DNA of 64,000 nt, taken from positions 188,307-252,306 of the forward strand of contig NZ_FRAU01000003.1 in the NCBI RefSeq assembly GCF_900142415.1, read 5' to 3'. Numbering within the stretch: the stretch's first letter is position 1; each line of letters starts with the position of its first letter. Positions 59,101 through 64,000 of this stretch are shown here, one piece after another. A program made the translations under genes and the position numbers. The DNA comes from Rhodothermus profundi (GTDB taxonomy: Bacteria > Bacteroidota > Rhodothermia > Rhodothermales > Rhodothermaceae). Under the pieces are notes generated by a model. The model did no database searches and was not told the DNA's origin. It saw only the letters and a program-made list of their open reading frames with translations.

Positions 59101-59587
59101 TGCCGTCGCCGAACTTCGCTATCGCGGTTATTCGGCAACCGTTCAACCTTTCCATGCAGCCCCTGAAATTCCGCTGTATGATTCGCTGGCCAGTACGGCC
59201 CAGCGCTGGCGTGACCTGGAAGGCTACTACACGCGCTTTGGCGACGTGCGCGAGCTGCTGGCTCGCGTGGACGATCGCTACGTCATTATGAATGCCGGAG
59301 ACGAACTGGTTTTGCGGTTTCAGGCGCTTCCCGATCCACCTGAAGGCTGGGTGCGCGACTTTGTGCTGATTGGCGATGGATGGGTCAAAGACGGCGATTT
59401 CAACACGACGTTCTCACGTACCGTGCGCCCGCTTCCCTACCACGGGCAACCCGGCTACGATACCCCGCCCGGGCGGCTCTGGGACGATCCGGTCTATCAA
59501 CGCTTTCCGGAAGACTGGCTGCACTTTCACACGCGATACGTCGCACCGGACCGCTTCGACCAGCAACTAACACTGCCGCTCAAGTAG
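56165..59587 (+). CDS. Large TPR, FG-GAP/VCBS and UnbV (ASPIC)-containing lipoprotein (CRTAC family)
   Basis: 1140 aa from ATG 56165 with a lipobox (LLATAC, Cys22). Residues about 40-150 are TPR-like helices (AWANLGLLALRRNDLEAARRYL, RIHVLQARLALAEDQPEQA). About 349-600 hold at least six FG-GAP blades with calcium-loop motifs: DFDNDFRMDIALL, DFDLEGDLDLLVG, DLDSDGDPDLAVL, DLDHNGRLELIL, DLDNNGAQDLIA, DLNGDGRLDLAAV. About 640-700 match ASPIC/UnbV (NSFGIGGIVEIRAG, PLARIVWPNGNVQ). The last ~430 residues are unrecognised. It is surface- or periplasm-facing, and function is unknown. The FG-GAP part suggests a propeller that binds partners or glycan. Confidence 0.85.
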   Translation: MPHSRNTCLLTLLWVALLATACRPTPSVPEPGTDAYQETITAFYTGLAALQAGEDRGARALLERVTEQAPGEPAAWANLGLLALRRNDLEAARRYLNQAARLAPENPRIHVLQARLALAEDQPEQARSHLLQALRTDPSDLEAAYLLFQLLETHPMPDDTLTADTLLARMLHYHPDNQALWLERLHRAVATQNARMLRETVTHLQSLVSTWPEEARVVWQELQALIRPPDWTALTTQVRFLRNTLLQHPAFRTDLAELQPPPDVLSPPLSNPLRLKRPQATFALPDTLMTFQPEPLSTASVQALRVVWKAADASPSLLLVRARDVQFHDGAVLNRPGPTPPTVSPRNSLALFDFDNDFRMDIALLGRQGLRLYRQHADGAFTTIELPDLPAVTLTGLWVADFDLEGDLDLLVGTRSGIFWVGNNGDQTFQIQRVFSTAPHQLVWSDLDSDGDPDLAVLDLNGTLHLWRNERQGLFLPDTTLPSTTSCTITTADLDHNGRLELILWRPDGTLQQLAYAPHTRSWHISSLPSRTPTLPESTCRQAHLFTADLDNNGAQDLIASVPAQTWIWLVNARGNLRPEPLSLNAQTFDAADLNGDGRLDLAAVQPDGTPIRLLNQSDAPYGWTQLHPQAVVVGDQRVNSFGIGGIVEIRAGTIYQKQVIQAPVVHFGLGLETRVPLARIVWPNGNVQAEFNLAANQTVQATQRLKGSCPWVFTFNGERMVFVTDFIWGSPLGLRINAQETGDIAQTEDWIKIRGDQLRPRNGFYDVRITAELWETHFFDHISLMAVDHPEGTEIWVDERFAFPPRLLKLYTTGPVQPIARATNHTGRDVTAMVQQRDGHYFDAFALGAYQGIAEPHFIEVDLGKEVPADQPLYLIAYGWLRPTDSSINVAISQGRHPRPRGLRVEVPDGQGGWRVAYPDLGFPAGRLKTIVIDLTNQFPKGGPYRVRLHTNLEIYWDWIGWAEGRPALSLRTHRLQPAVAELRYRGYSATVQPFHAAPEIPLYDSLASTAQRWRDLEGYYTRFGDVRELLARVDDRYVIMNAGDELVLRFQALPDPPEGWVRDFVLIGDGWVKDGDFNTTFSRTVRPLPYHGQPGYDTPPGRLWDDPVYQRFPEDWLHFHTRYVAPDRFDQQLTLPLK

Positions 59588-59596
59588 CCGGCGCGG

Positions 59597-59710
59597 TCAA
59601 CGAAGCCGCACCATCTTTCCGGTAAATGCCTGTCTGTCTACCAGCAACCGGTAGAAATAAACGCCGGACGAATAGCGCGTCCCGTGTCATAACAACCTAC
59701 CCCTCTGGAC
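59597..59710 (-). pseudogene. Remnant of a T9SS type A C-terminal sorting domain
   Basis: Reading the minus strand upstream of TGA 59597-59599 gives RYSSGVYFYRLLVDRQAFTG then KMVRLR, the end pattern of T9SS type A sorting tails (SGVYFYRL...KMVLLR). An in-frame stop cuts this off after 29 codons. The preceding DTGR of the usual WDGRDDTGRRVSSG motif appears in a neighbouring frame (GCYDTGR), so a frameshift split it. No gene body is attached. It is therefore the decayed 3' end of a secreted protein gene. Confidence 0.6.
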
Positions 59711-59770
59711 CAACCTGGGAGGTCAGAAGGCGGAAAGGCTGCACGTCGCGCAGCTGGACTTTCTTCAGCT

Positions 59771-60913
59771 TCAAACGGCCCCGGTAGGCCGGCGAAAGAG
59801 GAGCACCCGCGTGCGGTCGCGCGTGCGCCCCGCCACAATACGGGTCCCCACGGCAAGCTCCTCCACGTCCACAGGAAGGTAGGTGTCGGCCAGCAGATGC
59901 CCCTGCGCATTGAAAATCAGCCAGTGGGCCTCGGAAACTCCGTGCGGCGGACTGAGCCGCACCCAGATGGTCTCGTCTGGACCCAGTGCAAAGGTGGTAA
60001 ACACAGGCTTAAAAGCGGGCAGTTTATAGCCCGTCTCCCGTATCAGCAGCGCAAGCGTTTCGCCCTGCAGAAGCGAATCGCGATCGGCCTCGGTAACGGG
60101 CACCCGGGGCACCTGATACTGCACCACCACGACACGCTGTTTTTGCTGCCAGTCGATACGTTCAATCTTCAGGGAATCAGTGCGCCCGTACCAGAGAAAG
60201 CCCCGTTGGTCTGCGCGAATCACCGGCTGCCAGGCAAACGGCGGCTCACTCACAGCAATCGCCCCACTTGAAAGCCGATGCACCAGAGGCGGGTGAATCT
60301 CCTGCTGCAAGAGCGTATCCTGTACCTGTCCGTTCCACGAAGCGTACAACACCAGGACCGGACGTGGCGCTGCCAGCTCCTCGAAGCTTCGCAGCGGCGG
60401 TAAATACTGCAGCAGCATGCCTTCAGGAACGACCCCCACCAGGCGCAGGCCAAACTGACTGAGAACCCCTGGTTGCCCCGGTGCTTGCCAGTCTGGCCGG
60501 AATGCCCGCACAAATCCATTCTCGAACGTAAACACCTGCACCCTTCCCGCCTGCCAGTCCCAGGTATACAGCGAATCACCTGGTCCCAGCGCAAGGGATA
60601 GCAGCCCTTGAAATTCCCCGGGTCCTTCCCCTTTGCCACCCCATCGATGCTGCCAGGTCCCATCGGCCGTAAAGACATAGATTTCACCTGCATCGCGATC
60701 GGCCACCCAGATTCGGTCGCGCCGATCGACCACCACCTGTTCAATCCAGCCAAATACGACCGAATCGGTCTCTTCCCCCAGCGTTGCGATGGGCGTTAGC
60801 GTCCAGGTGTCGAGAGCAGCAGGCAGATCAGATAGCTGCGGCGGTCTTTCTGAACGGCAGGCTGTCAGGAACATGAGCAGGAGTCCCAGGCCAAACAGGT
60901 GTCTCCTGTGCAT
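59771..60913 (-). CDS. 6-bladed beta-propeller lipoprotein
   Basis: 380 aa with a lipobox (LGLLLMFLTAC). Propeller blades read RDRIWVADRDAGEIYVFTAD, WQHRWGGKGEGPGEFQGL, DSLYTWDWQAGRVQVFTFEN and later FNAQGHLLADTYLP. This is the Bacteroidetes 6-bladed beta-propeller (BF4221/NHL-like) type. The function is unknown; such proteins may bind carbohydrate or partners on the cell surface. The genes at 17925 and 19047 belong to the same broad family but to a different subgroup. Divergent from etfB, with about 180 bp between. Confidence 0.8.
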   Translation of the reverse strand: MHRRHLFGLGLLLMFLTACRSERPPQLSDLPAALDTWTLTPIATLGEETDSVVFGWIEQVVVDRRDRIWVADRDAGEIYVFTADGTWQHRWGGKGEGPGEFQGLLSLALGPGDSLYTWDWQAGRVQVFTFENGFVRAFRPDWQAPGQPGVLSQFGLRLVGVVPEGMLLQYLPPLRSFEELAAPRPVLVLYASWNGQVQDTLLQQEIHPPLVHRLSSGAIAVSEPPFAWQPVIRADQRGFLWYGRTDSLKIERIDWQQKQRVVVVQYQVPRVPVTEADRDSLLQGETLALLIRETGYKLPAFKPVFTTFALGPDETIWVRLSPPHGVSEAHWLIFNAQGHLLADTYLPVDVEELAVGTRIVAGRTRDRTRVLLFRRPTGAV

Positions 60914-61093
60914 GATGCTGTCGCGTCAAAAATGGCTCCTCAGCTCCTCTTCTGAAAGAACGGACCGGCGCAATACTTTATTTTAAAGCAGCGCCTTTTC
61001 GGGATCTTCTGCAAAGAATCCAAAAGCGCTTCCTTCCTAATGGCGGAAATTTTGTAAAATGGGGATGCTTCTGAAGATCAGTTCTGAAAGGCC

Positions 61094-61861
61094 ATGAACA
61101 TCTGCGTCTGCATTAAACAGGTACCTGACATTCAAGCGCCCTTTCGAATTGTGGATGGGCGCCTGCAATTCGACGTCGAGCGCCACGTGCTCAATGCTTA
61201 TGATGCGTCTGCGGTAGAAGGCGCATTGCAGCTGGTCGAGCAGCACGGAGGTAGCGTCGAGGTTGTTGCTATCGGCCCGGCCTCGGTTTCCGAAACGATC
61301 CGTAAGGCCCTGGCCATGGGGGCCGAGCGGGCCTATCATATCGAAGCCGACCCTGCAGGCTGGGACTCGGCTACCATAGCCACAGTGCTCGCGGCCTTTT
61401 TCAGGGACCGAAGTTACGATGCAATTTTTACGGGCAAACAGGCCCAGGATACCGATGCAGGACTTACGGGTACGATGCTGGCCGAGCGGCTGGGCCTGCC
61501 CTACGTGAGCAATGCGGTGGGGCTGGCTTATGAGCAGGGCCGGTTGATCGTGACCCGCCAGGGCGATGCCGGTCGCGAGCTTATTGAGCTGACCCTGCCG
61601 GGCCTGGTAACGATCTCTAACGACATGAACGATCCCCGCATCCCCTCGATTCGGGGAATCATGCAGGCTCGGCGCAAGCCCGTTGAGCGGATTACGCTGT
61701 CTGACCTGGGGCTGGCGCCTGATCAGCTTCAGCCGCAAACGCGCGTAACCGGCTACCGACCGGTACCGCCCCGTACTCCTGGCCGCAAGCTCGAAGGTGA
61801 GCCGGCCGAAGTCGTTCGTGAACTTGTTCATCTACTCCGCGAAGAAGCCCGTGTGTTGTAA
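61094..61861 (+). CDS. etfB: Electron transfer flavoprotein beta subunit
   Basis: 255 aa. MNICVCIKQVPDIQAPFRI at the start, LNAYDASAVEGALQLVEQHG, the ETF-beta signature around DAIFTGKQAQDTDAGLTGTMLAERL, and LPGLVTISNDMNDPRIPSIRGIM then ARRKPVERITL. It binds AMP and, with EtfA, carries electrons from acyl-CoA dehydrogenases. A GAAAGG ribosome-binding site precedes the ATG. It overlaps nothing; etfA starts 2 bp later. Confidence 0.94.
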   Translation: MNICVCIKQVPDIQAPFRIVDGRLQFDVERHVLNAYDASAVEGALQLVEQHGGSVEVVAIGPASVSETIRKALAMGAERAYHIEADPAGWDSATIATVLAAFFRDRSYDAIFTGKQAQDTDAGLTGTMLAERLGLPYVSNAVGLAYEQGRLIVTRQGDAGRELIELTLPGLVTISNDMNDPRIPSIRGIMQARRKPVERITLSDLGLAPDQLQPQTRVTGYRPVPPRTPGRKLEGEPAEVVRELVHLLREEARVL

Positions 61862-61863
61862 CC

Positions 61864-62847
61864 ATGAGCACCTACCTCTGCTATATTTCGATTCAACAGG
61901 ATCGACCCACCCGTTCTTCGCTGGAAGTACTGACGCGCATGCGGGAGCTGGCCCGTCGCGATGGCGTCCCGCTGGCTGCCTGCGTGCTGCACCCCGACGC
62001 AGAACGCTTCATCGAAGCACTGAAGCCCTACGGCGTAGATCGGATCTACCTAGTGCAGCATGCTGCGCTGGCCCAACACCTGAATGCGCCGGTGCTGGCA
62101 GCGCTGGAGGCTGTGTTTCAGGCCGCGCAGCCGGCCGTGATGGCTTTTCCCTCGACGGAAGCCATCAAGGATGTGCTGGGAGCGCTGGCAGCCCGCGTGA
62201 GCGCTGCAGCCCTGCCCGACGTCGCCTCGTTCGAGGTGACCCCGACCGTTACGGTCACGCGCCCGGTGATGGCTGCCCGCGTGCTGGCCGATACTGAAGC
62301 AGCCGCGCAGCCGGTATTAATTTCAGTGCGCGCAGGCGCTTACCACGCGCAGCCCGCGGAGACTGCTACCGACCCGGAAGTGGTTGCCGTGCCGTTCGAT
62401 TTTGATGCCAGCGTGCTGCGGGCTACGCTCCGGGAAGTCCTAACCGGCGCAACCGATCAGGTCGATCTCTCGGAAGCCGACATCATCGTGGCCGCCGGCC
62501 GAGGCGTGCGCGACGAAGCCGGTAAGCAACTGGTGGAGACGCTGGCCCGCGAGCTGGGGGCCGCTGTAGGTGCATCCCGCGCCGCCATCGAGGCCGGGCT
62601 TTTCCCGGCTTCGCTGCAAATCGGCCAGACCGGTAAGGTGGTTTCCCCTACGCTTTATATTGCCGTGGGGATCTCCGGCGCAATTCAGCACGTGGCCGGG
62701 ATGGCCGGCAGCAAGGTAATCGTGGCCATTAATAAGGACCCGGACGCGCCGATCTTCAATATCGCCACGTATGGCATCGTGGGCGATCTGTACCAGATTC
62801 TGCCGCTGCTCATTGAAGAAGTACGTCGCATCAAGGCCGGAAGCTAA
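61864..62847 (+). CDS. etfA: Electron transfer flavoprotein alpha subunit
   Basis: 327 aa. The C-terminal FAD-binding domain shows LSEADIIVAAGRGVRDEAG, LGAAVGASRAAIEAGLFPAS, QIGQTGKVVSPTLYIAVGISG then AIQHVAGMAGSKVIVAINKD, the standard ETF-alpha pattern. It forms the heterodimer with EtfB and passes electrons to the quinone reductase encoded next. Its TAA stop overlaps the ATG of that gene by 1 bp, so the three genes form one operon. Confidence 0.95.
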   Translation: MSTYLCYISIQQDRPTRSSLEVLTRMRELARRDGVPLAACVLHPDAERFIEALKPYGVDRIYLVQHAALAQHLNAPVLAALEAVFQAAQPAVMAFPSTEAIKDVLGALAARVSAAALPDVASFEVTPTVTVTRPVMAARVLADTEAAAQPVLISVRAGAYHAQPAETATDPEVVAVPFDFDASVLRATLREVLTGATDQVDLSEADIIVAAGRGVRDEAGKQLVETLARELGAAVGASRAAIEAGLFPASLQIGQTGKVVSPTLYIAVGISGAIQHVAGMAGSKVIVAINKDPDAPIFNIATYGIVGDLYQILPLLIEEVRRIKAGS

Positions 62848-64000
62848 TGGAAGCGGAACGCTTTGGCTGCATCATTGTCGGAGGCGGCGTTGCCGGGCTG
62901 AGCGCCGCCATGGTGCTGGCTCGCAACGAAGTCCCGTTTCTGCTGATCGAACGAGGGGCCTACAGTGGCGCCAAAAACGTCTCTGGCGGGGTGCTCTGGG
63001 GCACCGACCTGGCCCGCCTGGTCCCCGAGTACTGGAACGACCCGAACGCCGGCTTCGAACGCTTTGTCAATCATCGACGGCTTACGTTTCTGGATGAGCA
63101 GTCTGCTTTTTCCATCGACTTCAAATCAAGCCACTACGATACGCCCCCTTACATGGGCGTGACGGTATTGCGGGCTGTGTTCGACCGCTGGCTTGCCGAC
63201 AAGGTGCAGGAAGTCATCGACCAGAGCGCCTGCGCCGAATCGTCGCTGCTGGCCTTCGACGTACTTGTAGAGCGCCTTCTGGTTGAAAACGGCCGCGTCG
63301 TGGGCGTTGAGGCCGGAGGCGAACGCTTTTACGCCGACTGTGTGATTCTGGCCGAAGGGGTCAACAACCTGCTCACGCGCCAGATTGGCCTGCAAACCGC
63401 ATACGTCCCGGCCGATTACCTGGCCGTGGGCGTCAAAGAAGTGCTTCGTTTTGATCGCAAGGTGCTCGAAGATCGCTTCCAGCTCACCGAGCGCAGCGGC
63501 ATGGCTAACGAGTTCATCGGCGCGATTACCGAAGGCGTCGAAGGCGGAGGCTTTCTCTACACAAACCGCACCACCGTGTCGATTGGCCTGGTCCTGGGCA
63601 TGGCCGACCTGCGCCGCAAAGGCAAAAAACCCTATGAGTTGCTGGACCGCTTCAAAGCACATCCGGTGGTGGCCGATATGATCCGGGGCGGCGAGGTCGT
63701 CGAATATGCCGCCCATGTGGTCTCTACCGGCGACCTGCGAGCCATGCCGCGTGAGGTGTATGCCGATGGGGTTCTGGTAGCCGGCGAAGCGGCCAACCTG
63801 CTCCTGAATGCTGGCAAAGCCATTCAGGGCATGGACTTCGCAATGCATTCGGGCATCCTCGCGGCTGAAACCGTCCTCGACGCCCGCCAGGCCGGCGACT
63901 TTTCAGCCGCTACGCTCCGCCGCTACCGCGAACGCCTGGAACAGAGCTACGTCCTGCAGAACATGCGGAACTTCCAGGCAGCCGTCCGTTTGCTTCATGA
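62847..64000 (+). CDS. fixC: FixC-like electron transfer flavoprotein-quinone oxidoreductase (partial, runs off the window)
   Basis: At least 384 codons; the 3' end lies beyond 64000. It opens MEAERFGCIIVGGGVAGLSA with the FAD dinucleotide motif GGGVAG (residues 12-17). Then come YSGAKNVSGGVLWGTDLARL, VILAEGVNNLLTRQIGL, VSIGLVLGMADLRRKGKKPY and the C-terminal FAD segment DGVLVAGEAANLLLNAG. This is the FixC/ETF-QO family (FixC type without fused ferredoxin). It should take electrons from EtfAB to quinone or ferredoxin. A fixX-type ferredoxin gene is expected just downstream. Confidence 0.9.
   Translation, partial: MEAERFGCIIVGGGVAGLSAAMVLARNEVPFLLIERGAYSGAKNVSGGVLWGTDLARLVPEYWNDPNAGFERFVNHRRLTFLDEQSAFSIDFKSSHYDTPPYMGVTVLRAVFDRWLADKVQEVIDQSACAESSLLAFDVLVERLLVENGRVVGVEAGGERFYADCVILAEGVNNLLTRQIGLQTAYVPADYLAVGVKEVLRFDRKVLEDRFQLTERSGMANEFIGAITEGVEGGGFLYTNRTTVSIGLVLGMADLRRKGKKPYELLDRFKAHPVVADMIRGGEVVEYAAHVVSTGDLRAMPREVYADGVLVAGEAANLLLNAGKAIQGMDFAMHSGILAAETVLDARQAGDFSAATLRRYRERLEQSYVLQNMRNFQAAVRLLH

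Noticed and set aside
59638-59910. 90-aa minus-strand frame overlapping the end of the beta-propeller lipoprotein gene
   Set aside because: Out of frame with both the lipoprotein and the T9SS tail remnant; only its DTGR fragment has meaning, as part of the decayed tail.

Overview
The window looks like chromosomal DNA from a thermophilic, GC-rich member of the Rhodothermota/Bacteroidota, most like Rhodothermus. This is an inference from several cues: a remnant of a type IX secretion (T9SS) C-terminal tail, several Bacteroidetes-type 6-bladed beta-propeller proteins, a Taq-type M32 carboxypeptidase, a few promoter-like TAnnTTTG elements, and Arg/Glu/Leu-rich proteins. No phage, transposase, integrase, CRISPR array or rRNA was seen. 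There is one tRNA (Thr, anticodon CGU).

Layout. 0.1-5.5 kb holds housekeeping and envelope genes: a C26 amidotransferase, an SLT-like protein, a MOSC protein with a lipoprotein cytochrome c, a THUMP RNA methyltransferase and a DUF2267 protein. 5.6-17.4 kb is a copper-handling island. A CusRS/CopRS-like two-component pair is divergent from copA (multicopper oxidase), copB, a DUF411 protein and a TlpA-like thioredoxin. After a 625-bp gap comes a second run: a Met/His-rich Spy/CpxP-like protein, a SHOCT membrane protein, a methyltransferase, a DUF302 protein, a YVTN-propeller lipoprotein and a second multicopper oxidase, with a small cupin-like protein convergent to it. 17.6-19.6 kb holds a small Cys-rich frame interrupted by an in-frame TGA, an A+T-richer beta-propeller gene, and a truncated, frameshifted copy of that gene. 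19.6-22.4 kb is a mercury operon (ArsR-type regulator, MerTP fusion, MerA) with a readable sigma70-like promoter and a palindromic operator.

22.4-36.2 kb carries tRNA-Thr, the M32 carboxypeptidase, the ribosome hibernation factor, a metallophosphoesterase, the pyruvate dehydrogenase E1a-E1b-E2 operon, a GT2 mannosyltransferase, a PhoD-like phosphatase, isocitrate dehydrogenase and a DUF3524 glycosyltransferase related to tRNA-queuosine mannosyltransferase. 36.2-47.7 kb carries comF, an ABC ATPase, a family-B DNA polymerase, arginine decarboxylase, a pseudo-receiver, an M28 peptidase, a DUF429 protein, an outer-membrane barrel, an FAD oxidase and a YhdH/AcuI-type reductase. 47.7-64 kb carries a tandem pair of secreted amidohydrolases (one apparently without its metal ligands), a TonB-like protein, a Nudix hydrolase, DoxX, MsrB, an acyl-CoA synthetase, a 1140-residue TPR/FG-GAP/UnbV lipoprotein, a decayed T9SS tail, another beta-propeller lipoprotein, and etfB-etfA-fixC. 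The last gene runs off the window.

The strongest candidates for something under-described are the second half of the copper island, the amidohydrolase plus degenerate paralogue pair, and the TGA-interrupted Cys-rich frame beside the beta-propeller genes. All functions are read from motifs by eye; no database search was possible.
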